10,173 nucleotides of DNA from an uncultured bacterium (GCA_903842475.1 CAIMMA010000517.1:1-10173), one strand, 5' to 3'; numbered from the stretch's first letter, positions 1 through 6,746 are shown. A program made the numbers and translations. Notes: a model not told the origin generated them from the letters alone.

Positions 1-236
1 CATAGGCGGCATTCAGGCCCTGAGCCGCAGCTATTTCGGCAAATTGATCCCTCCGGAAAAGAGTGCGGAATTTTTCGAATTTTATAATATTTTCTGGAAA
101 GTTTGTCGCGATTATCGGCCCTTTTCTCATGGGACTGATCAGCCACCTGAGCGAGGACAGCCGCTGGGGGGTGCTCAGCCTGCTGCCGCTCTTTGTTCTG
201 GGCGCCTATTTTTTAAACAAGGTGCGGCAACCATAA
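1..236 (+). pseudogene. C-terminal end of UMF1-family MFS transporter, frameshifted
   Basis: This is the 3' end of a membrane transporter gene whose start lies outside the window. The frame beginning at position 2 reads IGGIQALSRSYFGKLIPPEK and continues to YNIF at position 94. The family pattern then resumes one frame later at 96 with GKFVAIIGPFLMGLI and runs to TAA at 234-236. Removing one base near position 95 would give the continuous string YNIFGKFVAIIGPFLMG, which fits the UMF1/Atg22-like branch of the major facilitator superfamily (last two or three transmembrane helices). The uncorrected first frame runs on to a stop at 253 with a nonsense tail. It is either a real frameshift mutation, which would change only the last roughly 46 residues, or a sequencing or assembly error close to the window edge. 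The substrate cannot be told from this fragment. Confidence 0.75.
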
Positions 237-259
237 CCCATCAGATTTGTTAAATATTA

Positions 260-290
260 ACCGGACATGTTAGTACGCGCCGGTCTTTTT
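260..290 (+). terminator. Possible Rho-independent terminator after the transporter
   Basis: A short inverted repeat, ACCGG at 260-264 and CCGGT at 280-284, is followed directly by CTTTTT at 285-290. It sits 23 bases after the stop codon of the transporter fragment, where a terminator is expected. The stem is only 5 bp and the loop is 15 nt, so it would be a weak one. The rest of 291-410 shows a GGGGCAA/TTGCCCC pair about 70 bases apart and the palindrome AGGGGACCCCT near 352-362, but no recognisable gene. Confidence 0.4.
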
Positions 291-410
291 AAGGTGGACA
301 ATCATTTTGTGCATCGCTCGGGGGCAAGGCAGATATGTGCGAGCCAAACCGAGGGGACCCCTGGGCATTGATTCGTACAATTAAACTATACTAACCCGTT
401 GCCCCTCCTG

Positions 411-1565
411 TCAGCCGGACGAGAACGATCCATTGGGATCGTGGACGATTTTCTTCATTCTCTGCTGCAACAATAGACGATTCAGGTGGGTAAACGGTGC
501 CTGCGCAACAGTCAGATTGTTGCTGCATACTGCGGCCGACCGGAATAACAGATCCACGATATGAACCGTTGGGGTCACTTGATTTAAAAAGCTGGTGCAA
601 CCGGCGCAATATGTAATGAGTTTTCGAGTTCCCGCCTCCTGCTGACGAAGAGTTCGCCACTCGTGGCTCAATTGAGGATCGACAAAGCCAACCGATCCTC
701 CCTCCCCGCAACAAAGCGTCGTTTTTTTATGGTGCTTCATTTCCACGATGGTATGTCCCAAGTCGGATACAAGCCCCCGGACCGCAGTTTGTACTTGAAG
801 ATCATTACGCAACGGGCAGGGATCATGGATGCTTACCTCGCAGCTGATATTGCCGGCCAGGATCCTCCCGATACCGTGGTTATGGAAAATCTCGTAGACC
901 GTTTGCACGGTAAGCCCCTGGCCGTATTGGCGAAAAATCTTGGTACAGTTCGGGCAGGCGGTCAGCACGGATCGAATACCGTGACCAGTGAGCCAGTCGA
1001 GCATCTCACCAAAAACGGTTTGGAAGTAGGCCGTTCGGCCCAAATCATGGGAGGGGTTGGTGCAACAATCAAGCACAAATCCGAGCGACGGTATGATTCG
1101 ACGGAGTTGCTGGTACATCTGCACAGTGACCGCAGGCCGGGTACCGGGAAGCGTACATCCGGGAAAGAAAATCGTGTCGCATCCCTGTGGCAGTCCGTAC
1201 CAAGAAAAAAGGGAGGAACGGCCACGGGTTTCATAGGCGATGATGGTGCGATAGGGTGTTCTGTCAAAGTGTCCGGCCTCTAGGTGTTGCCGCCGCATTT
1301 CAAGAAACAACCGGCATGGATCAAGTTTTTCCGGACACACTGCAGTGCATAGACCGCAGAGGCTGCATACGTATGCGATTTTCCGGTGGAGTGGCGAGTT
1401 GCCATCGAATCCGGTTGCAATGGACCCGGGGGTACCCTGTTGTGATAAAAACTTACAACTCTCCACGCAGGCACCACAATCGGTACAGTAATCCCGTATA
1501 TTTTCGAGTGCAAATTCCAATGGCGAGACTCTTCCCACAGGGGGAACATGAACAGGTTTTTCCAA
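411..1565 (-). CDS. Iron-sulfur protein with two 4Fe-4S motifs and two CCG domains (HdrD/GlpC-like)
   Basis: A 384-residue cytoplasmic electron-transfer protein of the heterodisulfide reductase D / glycolate oxidase iron-sulfur subunit superfamily. Two ferredoxin-type motifs are visible: C27, C30, C33, C37 and C67, C70, C73, C77 (CSLCGLCTAVCP). Two cysteine-rich CCG domains follow: C137, CC167-168, C204 and C207, then C250, CC285-286 (LCCGEGG), C320 and C323. In HdrB/HdrD such domains bind non-cubane or other Fe-S clusters that handle thiols and disulfides. No membrane segment is seen. The start is TTG at 1565-1563. A GGAG (plus-strand CTCC 1573-1576) lies 7 bases upstream and an in-frame stop lies just before it, so no longer start exists. 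Length and cluster set are complete. Partner and substrate are unknown. The gene lies downstream of the rhodanese in the same direction, 194 bases away, which suggests a link to sulfur or disulfide redox chemistry. Confidence 0.88.
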   Translation of the reverse strand: MEKPVHVPPVGRVSPLEFALENIRDYCTDCGACVESCKFLSQQGTPGSIATGFDGNSPLHRKIAYVCSLCGLCTAVCPEKLDPCRLFLEMRRQHLEAGHFDRTPYRTIIAYETRGRSSLFSWYGLPQGCDTIFFPGCTLPGTRPAVTVQMYQQLRRIIPSLGFVLDCCTNPSHDLGRTAYFQTVFGEMLDWLTGHGIRSVLTACPNCTKIFRQYGQGLTVQTVYEIFHNHGIGRILAGNISCEVSIHDPCPLRNDLQVQTAVRGLVSDLGHTIVEMKHHKKTTLCCGEGGSVGFVDPQLSHEWRTLRQQEAGTRKLITYCAGCTSFLNQVTPTVHIVDLLFRSAAVCSNNLTVAQAPFTHLNRLLLQQRMKKIVHDPNGSFSSG

Positions 1566-1759
1566 TTCAAGACTCCAGAGGCATCGATGCCGCGGTCATT
1601 GCAGAGGGTGGCGGCTCCTCTATGTGCGCACTTCGGGCAGGACAAGGGAGCAAGGAGCGGGAAGAACTTGGCGACGTAAGGACAAGAGGTCAGGCCAGAG
1701 GCGGCTGCAAAGCACCATCGCTGAGGAAAGTGTCCGTTCCCCAGCAATCGGCGCTGCGA
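1566..1759. other. Gap between rhodanese and iron-sulfur genes
   Basis: A 194-base spacer inside an otherwise co-directional group. One minus-strand frame stays open through it (from 1747) and on into the iron-sulfur gene, but that reading has no family resemblance and no good ribosome binding site before its ATG. I see no convincing terminator or promoter. The spacer could hold a processing site or a second promoter for the iron-sulfur gene. Confidence 0.4.
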
Positions 1760-2293
1760 TCATTTAATGGAGTCGGCCGGATAACCGGCACCTTTCCAGG
1801 CAAAAATCCCGCCGGGTTGACGGAGCACATTGGTGTACCCGAGTTTTTTCGCCCAGACGGCACCGTTGTGACTTCGGGTACATTTGACAAAACCGCAATA
1901 CACCACAATCGTTCTGTTGGTGTCAGGGCCGAGCAGTGTTTTGAACTCCTCAATACTTTTCCCGCCAGTTTCCTTGGTGTCCCATTCTTTCATCTCCGGA
2001 ATGGGGAAAAGAAACTGTTTGGCGCCGGGAATATGGTTTTTTTTGTATGAATCTTCGTAGGGCATGGTGTCAATGATCAAGATGTTCTTGCCAGCATCGA
2101 TCATGCCCTTCAGCTCTTCGGTGGTCACGATGCCATAGCCACCTTGTTGCACTTCCCGGGTCAACTTGACCGCTTCTTGTTCCTTGCTCAACTCTTCCTT
2201 AAATTTGTCCGTTCCAAAACCAAATGCGGAAGCACTCAGCCCCAGAATGAACAGGCAGGCTATTGCCCCTTGGAACATCCCTTTTTTCTGCAT
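1760..2293 (-). CDS. Periplasmic single-domain rhodanese-like protein
   Basis: A 177-residue protein with an N-terminal export signal: a short basic start (MQKKG), a hydrophobic core at about residues 8-24, and a likely signal-peptidase site near ASAFG. The mature part is one rhodanese domain: VTTEELKGMI (about 56-65), ILIIDTMP (71-78), HIPGAKQF (87-94), and the active loop VVYCGFVKCTRS with C133 as the expected persulfide-forming cysteine. A second cysteine, C138, sits five residues on in the same loop, so the site could form a disulfide. The domain ends with the typical PGGIFAWKGAGYP. Rhodaneses of this kind move sulfane sulfur between thiols. AAGGAG (plus-strand CTCCTT 2303-2308) is 9 bases before the ATG. 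It lies 30 bases after the MauE-like gene and is almost certainly co-transcribed with it. The true sulfur donor and acceptor cannot be read from sequence. Confidence 0.9.
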   Translation of the reverse strand: MQKKGMFQGAIACLFILGLSASAFGFGTDKFKEELSKEQEAVKLTREVQQGGYGIVTTEELKGMIDAGKNILIIDTMPYEDSYKKNHIPGAKQFLFPIPEMKEWDTKETGGKSIEEFKTLLGPDTNRTIVVYCGFVKCTRSHNGAVWAKKLGYTNVLRQPGGIFAWKGAGYPADSIK

Positions 2294-2323
2294 AACGTTC
2301 TTCTCCTTAAGATTACTAGACAG

Positions 2324-2812
2324 TTATTGCTCCAAGCGACCGGTCTCCAACCGAGATCGACCGCGACTCCAATATAAAAACAGCACACCTGCCATCAGCA
2401 CCAGGTCCCTTGCCAAAGCGGTCTTCAGCCCCTTGTAGGCCTGTTCGGGATCTTCTGGGCCGAAACAACCGCAATCTATGTCCAACCCGAGGTGAATGCC
2501 GTAGATGAGAACAGCCATAAAGAGGACCAGCATTCCCGCAATAGCGGCGAGAGACCCGCGAAGAGAAAAAACAAGCCCAACCCCGGCAACGACCTCCAGG
2601 ATGGGCAGGAGGAGCGCTGCAGGAAAAATAAGCGCATCGGGCAGCAGGCCGAAACCGGAGATGACCACGGCAAATCTTTGCGGGTCAATGAGTTTCATCA
2701 GTCCGGAATAGATAAAGATGCCAGAGAGCAACCAGCGTATGCCGCGTTCCCCCACTGGAGAGCTCAGGCTGACGAGACATCTCTTGCAGTGACCGTTGTC
2801 TCCTGTCTTCAT
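2324..2812 (-). CDS. MauE/DoxX-family redox-associated membrane protein
   Basis: A 162-residue inner-membrane protein with four predicted helices at about residues 25-41, 62-84, 86-109 and 132-148. The first helix carries the family's YSGLMKLIDP stretch. Between helices 3 and 4 is DIDCGCFGPE, with C114 and C116, the diagnostic CGCFG element of MauE-like proteins. In methylamine-utilising bacteria MauE is needed for maturation of a disulfide-rich periplasmic enzyme; related proteins elsewhere are thought to pass electrons across the membrane. An N-terminal CxxC (C9, C12, HCKRC) before the first helix could be a second redox site. The start is the ATG at 2812. Its ribosome site is weak (GAAGG 12 bases away), and the ATG overlaps the stop of a 10-codon upstream frame. 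It is the first gene of the mauE-like/rhodanese pair, suggesting shared work on thiol or sulfane-sulfur redox. Confidence 0.83.
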   Translation of the reverse strand: MKTGDNGHCKRCLVSLSSPVGERGIRWLLSGIFIYSGLMKLIDPQRFAVVISGFGLLPDALIFPAALLLPILEVVAGVGLVFSLRGSLAAIAGMLVLFMAVLIYGIHLGLDIDCGCFGPEDPEQAYKGLKTALARDLVLMAGVLFLYWSRGRSRLETGRLEQ

Positions 2813-2841
2813 TGCTTGGATTCGCCTTCAGGCCCCTTCAT
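2809..2841 (-). other. Possible 10-codon leader ORF overlapping the MauE-like start
   Basis: On the minus strand an ATG at 2841-2839 begins MKGPEGESKQ and stops with TGA inside ATGA, sharing bases with the MauE-like start codon. AAGGGG (plus-strand CCCCTT 2848-2853) is 6 bases upstream. This geometry would allow translational coupling and would compensate for the weak ribosome site of the membrane gene. It is far too short to judge by composition and may be chance. Confidence 0.22.
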
Positions 2842-2879
2842 GCAAGGCCCCTTTTACAAAAATAACCGGCACTGCTCAA

Positions 2880-2885
2880 ATTATA
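2880..2885 (-). promoter_or_regulatory. Candidate -10 box for the mauE-like operon
   Basis: A perfect TATAAT reads on the minus strand here, placing a transcript start about 60 bases before the MauE-like ATG. The hexamer at the expected -35 distance (AATCCT) does not match consensus, so an activator or another sigma factor would be needed. The DNA from about 2885 to 2990 is very AT-rich (17 G+C in the row 2941-3000), as promoter regions often are, but that also makes chance matches more likely. Confidence 0.3.
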
Positions 2886-3004
2886 CTCAGCGCCGGATGG
2901 ATAGGATTTACCTATTTCATGCATATAAATATTAGATTTAGCTATATGATAATGGTTCGATTTTATAACATATTAAACTGAGACTTATCAATGGTCCATT
3001 CAAG

Positions 3005-3391
3005 CTGAGTATTGAGTATCACAATGACAAGTATAATGCAAACCTATACGACCGGTTGCATTGGCTGGTGCCGGCCCTGAAGCCGATGCAGGTCGACCAG
3101 TTCGTGCTTGAATACGCCACCCCAAGGGCTGACGACATTGAGGTAGTCGGGCGGGAATTGTCAGACCGGGAATTGAGCCTGGGCGTGGTCAATCCTCGCA
3201 CCGACGAGGTGGAGCCGGTGGAGCTCATCGTCGCCAGGGCCGAAAAGGCCCTGGAATACTACCGCCCCGACCAGTTGTTTCTCAATACCGACTGCGGTTT
3301 TGGTTGTTTTGCCAGCCGCTCGGTGAATGGGGAAGAAGTTGCCTTTCGCAAGCTGCGCGCAATCGTGGAAGCACCCTGTTTTTCCGGGTGA
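3005..3391 (+). pseudogene. C-terminal remnant of a MetE-like (cobalamin-independent) methionine synthase
   Basis: The frame reads YDRLHWLVPALKPMQVDQFV, then LEYATPRADDIEVV, LGVVNPRTDEVEPVE and FLNTDCGFGCFASR, ending at TGA 3389-3391. These match the C-terminal third of the MetE/UROD-fold methyltransferases, which transfer a methyl group from a methyl-pterin or corrinoid donor to homocysteine. The DCG cysteine is normally the last zinc ligand. The earlier ligands (a His-x-Cys pair and a Glu) and at least half of a normal core-MetE protein are absent. The frame is open upstream to a TAA at 2966-2968 but has no ATG or GTG before the homologous part; TTG at 3056 is the first usual start codon. 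Homology seems to begin near 3005-3025, beside AT-rich DNA. I read it as a 5'-truncated, non-functional remnant. A standalone small protein is unlikely but not excluded. Confidence 0.72.
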
Positions 3392-3580
3392 TAAGATAGG
3401 CTGATTTTTTTTGGAATGTAGTGGTTTTTTCTGGATGGACGCTAACTGGCGATTGGGTTCCCACTCCTTTTCCAGCAAGGCGAGTGCCGCTGGAGCCAAG
3501 CGGCCGGGAAAGGCAGGGCGGGAAGTCGATGAAACCGGTCGCGGTGCCGCCTCTTGTGGTGTTTGCCCAAGAGAACGGTT
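3392..3580. other. Convergent gap between the MetE remnant and pgpA
   Basis: A 189-base spacer between facing genes. CACCC at 3372-3376 can pair with GGGTG at 3386-3390 over the remnant's stop codon, but the run of eight T at 3405-3412 starts 14 bases later, so this is a poor terminator. CCGCT/AGCGG at 3488-3504 is another short hairpin with no T run. Open frames cross the gap on both strands but have no family resemblance. Confidence 0.35.
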
Positions 3581-4036
3581 TTATAATCCGTAGAGCCGGA
3601 GGCCGAGCTGCAGCAGCAGCCAAGTGTACAACCCGGCGACGACATCGTCCAAGACAATGCCCAAGCCGCCGTGGAGGTGTCGGTCAATCCAGTTCGCCGG
3701 GAATGGTTTGAGGATATCAAAGAAACGAAACAAGAGAAAACCTGAGATCACGACCACAGGATGGAATGGCATTGCGGTGAGCGCGATCAGCTGACCGACG
3801 ATTTCATCGATGACCACCGGGCGGGGGTCGCAGCGATCGATGATTTTTTCGGCAGCCCCGGCGCAACCGACACCGATGAGGAAAAATAGGCCGACCACCA
3901 TGAGATAAGCGTGCAGTTCCATCCGGCCGATCACCAGCCAGATGAGCACCCCCACCGCCGAGCCCCAGGTGCCGGGGGCTTTGGGGAGATAGCCGCTATA
4001 CGCCCCGGTGGCGATGAACATCATTACACGATCCAT
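3581..4036 (-). CDS. pgpA: Phosphatidylglycerophosphatase A
   Basis: A 151-residue inner-membrane phosphatase that removes phosphate from phosphatidylglycerophosphate to give phosphatidylglycerol. The family signatures are all present: GYLPKAPGTWGS (residues 15-26), the acidic motif VVIDEIVGQ with D77 and E78, FRFFDILKPFP with D107, and GGLGIVLDDVVAG with D130 and D131. These acidic residues are the expected metal and catalytic residues. Hydrophobic stretches at about 26-37, 42-60, 79-103 and 130-147 fit the usual four-helix topology. The length is normal. The ATG at 4036 lies 8 bases after the LarC stop, with no strong ribosome site of its own, so translation is probably coupled to larC. It is the last gene of the def-fmt-larC-pgpA group. 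PlsY, another phospholipid gene, lies on the far side of the divergent promoter region. Confidence 0.93.
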   Translation of the reverse strand: MDRVMMFIATGAYSGYLPKAPGTWGSAVGVLIWLVIGRMELHAYLMVVGLFFLIGVGCAGAAEKIIDRCDPRPVVIDEIVGQLIALTAMPFHPVVVISGFLLFRFFDILKPFPANWIDRHLHGGLGIVLDDVVAGLYTWLLLQLGLRLYGL

Positions 4037-4044
4037 GGGCGCAA

Positions 4045-5244
4045 TCAGGATTGAGCTGCCGGAAAACTACACCTGATCGCGGCGTAGACGGACTGCAGCG
4101 GTACCTGGTGGGCATCGGCCACGGCCCGGCAGGCCTCAAATTCGGGCGTAATCACCACACCGTCCGGAGTGGTGATTTTTTTGGCCGCGACCGGGCCCCA
4201 GGGGGTGGTCACGGTGATCCTTTCCCGGGGCAGGGTGAGTCGTTGCTCCCGACGCAACCGCAGGCCGATGGCGCTGGTTTCGGTGAACAGCAGGGTGGTG
4301 ACGGCCTGGCGGTCTGCCGGTTCCGCAATCACCCGCAGCAGAAATCCGGGCCGGCCTTTTTTCATCTGCATGGGGATCAGGCAGACATCAAGGGCGCCGG
4401 CACCCATGAGCCGCTGGCTCACATGCGGCCAATATTCGGGGTTCCAGTCATCGAGATGGGTCTCGATCACTTCCACCTGTTGGGCTTCCTCCACCGCTGT
4501 GCTTTGGCCAAGCAGCAGACGCAGCAGGTTGGGCCGTCCGTCCGCGCGTTGCCGCGAACCGGCCCCGTATCCCGTCCGTTCCAGCTGCATCGGCGGTATC
4601 GGTCCGAACCCCTGCGCCAGCTCCCGGACCAGGGCCGCCCCGGTGGGGGTGACCAATTCCTCGCGCAGATTTTCGCCGTAGACCGGCACCCCAGCCAATA
4701 ATCGGCAGACCGCCGGACTCGGCAGGGGGATTTCTCCGTGGGCACAGCGCACCCAGCCGCCGGTCATGGGCAGGGGCGAGCAGATCAGCTGGTCGATGCG
4801 CAGATATTCCAAACCGGCCACGGTGCCGACGATGTCAACGATGGCATCCACCGCCCCGACTTCATGAAAATGGATCTGCTCGACCGTGGTGCCGTGGACC
4901 CCGGCCTCGGCCTCGGCCAGACGGGTGAAGACCGCAATAGCCCGGTCGCGGATGGATGGCGACAGGGCGGCATGACCGAGCAGCGCGGTGATCTCGGCGA
5001 GGTTTCGATGGGCATGGTGGTGGTGATGCTCATGGTGGTGCTCGTGGTGCGTCTCCTCCACCGTTACCCGGGTGGCGGCAAATCCTTGCACAACCGGGTG
5101 AGCCACCGTGAGGGTGTATCCGTGGAGGGGCAGGGCGGCAAGACTTTCGCGGAGCGAGGACTCGGGGACTCCGACATCCAGCAGGGCACCCAGCAGCATG
5201 TCGCCGCTGACCCCGGAAAAACAGTCGAGATAGGCGGTGTTCAT
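4045..5244 (-). CDS. larC: Nickel-pincer cofactor biosynthesis protein LarC
   Basis: A 399-residue member of the LarC (former DUF111) family, the CTP-dependent cyclometallase that inserts nickel into the pincer nucleotide made by LarB and LarE; the best known user is the lactate racemase LarA. The N-terminus AYLDCFSGVSGDMLLGALLD is diagnostic. Further family blocks are IHFHEVGAVDAIVDIVG (about 124-140), LVTPTGAALVRELA, HLDDWNPEYWPHV in place of the usual HxDDxxPE, and KKGRPGFLL. Residues 66-79 form a loop with 11 histidines in 14 residues, a likely nickel-holding segment. The gene is one uninterrupted frame, unlike Lactobacillus plantarum where larC1 and larC2 are joined by programmed frameshifting. 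Its ATG shares one base with the fmt stop (TGATG), so translation is coupled. No larA, larB or larE lies in the window, so the client enzyme must be elsewhere. Confidence 0.93.
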   Translation of the reverse strand: MNTAYLDCFSGVSGDMLLGALLDVGVPESSLRESLAALPLHGYTLTVAHPVVQGFAATRVTVEETHHEHHHEHHHHHAHRNLAEITALLGHAALSPSIRDRAIAVFTRLAEAEAGVHGTTVEQIHFHEVGAVDAIVDIVGTVAGLEYLRIDQLICSPLPMTGGWVRCAHGEIPLPSPAVCRLLAGVPVYGENLREELVTPTGAALVRELAQGFGPIPPMQLERTGYGAGSRQRADGRPNLLRLLLGQSTAVEEAQQVEVIETHLDDWNPEYWPHVSQRLMGAGALDVCLIPMQMKKGRPGFLLRVIAEPADRQAVTTLLFTETSAIGLRLRREQRLTLPRERITVTTPWGPVAAKKITTPDGVVITPEFEACRAVADAHQVPLQSVYAAIRCSFPAAQS

Positions 5245-6185
5245 CAGGTAATGAGCGTTCCTTGCCCGATGCGGGCTCCACAGAGGCAGGCCGAAACCGC
5301 CATCCGTTTTTTGCCTTCGGGCTGAATTTCACGGATCAGCAGCGAGTCGACGCCGGCGGCGATCAGCAACCCCTGACCGTCGGCGCGCAAAATGGTTCCC
5401 GGCTGTTCGGCGGATTGCATTTTGACGACCTCGGGGTTGAAAAAACGGTGCCGTTTGCCGGCCAGGAAACCATAGGCCGAAGGCCAGGGATCCAGGCCGC
5501 GGATCTGGCAATGCAGGCGCGCGGCCGGGAGACTCCAGTCGAGATGGCCGTGCTCCTTGGTCAGCATTGGCGCGTCGGTGGCCTGGGCATGATCCTGTGG
5601 TTGCGGCTGGAGCTGTCCCAGTTTCAGCTGGCGGATGGCGGTGGTCAGGGTTTGGCCGCCGAGTTGGGCCAGACGATCAAAGAGGGCGCCGGCGGTCTCC
5701 CGGGGTCCGATCGGCACCGGCACGGTCAGGAGGATATCACCGGTGTCCATGCCTTCATCCAGCTGCATGATGGTGATGCCGGTCTGGGGTTCGCCGTTGA
5801 GCACCGCCCATTGAATCGGGGCGGCACCCCGGTATTTGGGCAGGAGCGAACCGTGGACATTGATGGCGCCCAGGGGTGGCAGGGCCAGCAGGGCGCCGGG
5901 CAGGATTTTGCCGTAGGCCACCACCACCAGCAGATCGGGGGCCAGGGCCTTGAGTTGTTCGAAAAAAGGCTCCTTGCGCACCGATGGCGGCTGCAGCACC
6001 GGGATGGCGTGCTGTTCGGCGATCACCTTCACCGGCGGGGGGCTGAGAATTTTACCGCGGCCGCGCTCGCGGTCGGGCTGGCAGACCACGGCCACGATCT
6101 GGTCGGGACCGTCCAGCAGCGCCTGCAGCGAGGGCACGGCAAAATCCGGCGTGCCCATGAAGACGATACGGAGCGGTGCGCTCAT
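5244..6185 (-). CDS. fmt: Methionyl-tRNA formyltransferase
   Basis: A 313-residue cytosolic enzyme that moves the formyl group of 10-formyl-tetrahydrofolate to the amino group of initiator Met-tRNA. The N-terminal Rossmann-like catalytic domain begins RIVFMGTPDFAVPSLQALL. It has the SLLP-containing folate site INVHGSLLPKYRGAAPIQ with N109 and H111, and D147 in MDEGMDTGD-type context (LDEGMDTGDIL), matching the Asn-His-Asp triad known for this family. The loop QPDRERGRGK is the expected tRNA-acceptor loop region. The C-terminal OB-like domain (about 207-313) is present and full length. It overlaps def upstream by four bases (ATGA) and larC downstream by one (TGATG). The def-fmt pair is a common bacterial arrangement; larC as the next gene is the unusual part. 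Confidence 0.97.
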   Translation of the reverse strand: MSAPLRIVFMGTPDFAVPSLQALLDGPDQIVAVVCQPDRERGRGKILSPPPVKVIAEQHAIPVLQPPSVRKEPFFEQLKALAPDLLVVVAYGKILPGALLALPPLGAINVHGSLLPKYRGAAPIQWAVLNGEPQTGITIMQLDEGMDTGDILLTVPVPIGPRETAGALFDRLAQLGGQTLTTAIRQLKLGQLQPQPQDHAQATDAPMLTKEHGHLDWSLPAARLHCQIRGLDPWPSAYGFLAGKRHRFFNPEVVKMQSAEQPGTILRADGQGLLIAAGVDSLLIREIQPEGKKRMAVSACLCGARIGQGTLIT

Positions 6186-6691
6186 TCCGGATCCTGGAGG
6201 AGCTTTTTGAGCTTCTTTTTATAGAGGGCGCGTTTAAGAGAGCTGAGCCGGTCGATGAACAGGGTGCCGAGGAGATGATCGACCTCATGCTGGATGATCC
6301 GGGCATAGCGGTCTTCGGCATCGAACTCCAGAGGATTGCCGAACACATCCTGGGCGGTGACATGGATTTTGCGGAAGCGCTTGACGTTGGCCGTGCATTC
6401 GATGACGCTTAAACAGCCTTCTTCATCGATAATGCTGCCTTCGCCTGCCGAGAGCACCGGATTAACCAGGGTGATGTATTGGCGCGGGTGCTCTGGGTTG
6501 GAGCGATCCACGACCACCACCTGCTGGGCAATGCCGATCTGGTTGGCCGCCAGGCCGACACCGGGGGCGTCCCACATGGTGTCCGCCAAGTCTTTGACCA
6601 GGTTTTGCAGCGCTTCATCGAAAATGGTGACGAGTTTTGCCTTTTCCCGGAGGACAGGATGGGGATAGGTAATGATCTTTCTGATGGTCAT
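6182..6691 (-). CDS. def: Peptide deformylase
   Basis: A 169-residue metalloenzyme that removes the formyl group from the N-terminus of new proteins. All three family motifs are intact: GVGLAANQIG (44-53), EEGCLSV (90-96) with metal ligand C93, and QHEVDHLLG (134-142) with ligands H135 and H139 and catalytic E136. I chose the ATG at 6691 because MTIRKIITYPHPVLR is the usual family start. An in-frame GTG at 6721 would add ten residues with no family match. Neither start has a clear ribosome site. The C-terminus is lysine-rich (KKKLKKLLQ), common in bacterial deformylases. It is the first gene of the four-gene operon, and its stop overlaps the fmt start as ATGA, so the enzyme pair that adds and removes formyl is made together. 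Confidence 0.96.
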   Translation of the reverse strand: MTIRKIITYPHPVLREKAKLVTIFDEALQNLVKDLADTMWDAPGVGLAANQIGIAQQVVVVDRSNPEHPRQYITLVNPVLSAGEGSIIDEEGCLSVIECTANVKRFRKIHVTAQDVFGNPLEFDAEDRYARIIQHEVDHLLGTLFIDRLSSLKRALYKKKLKKLLQDPE

Positions 6692-6746
6692 AGGCACGAG
6701 TTGTTCGTGGTGCGCAGGCACCGTTTTACGTGGGAGTATCTGCTGC

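Noticed and set aside
1280..1747. Minus-strand open frame of 155 codons across the rhodanese/iron-sulfur gap
   Set aside because: It overlaps the iron-sulfur gene in another frame, has no good ribosome site and no family resemblance.
5262..6224. Long plus-strand open frame of 320 codons opposite fmt
   Set aside because: It is the antisense of a clear fmt gene, with no recognisable motif. High GC keeps opposite frames open.
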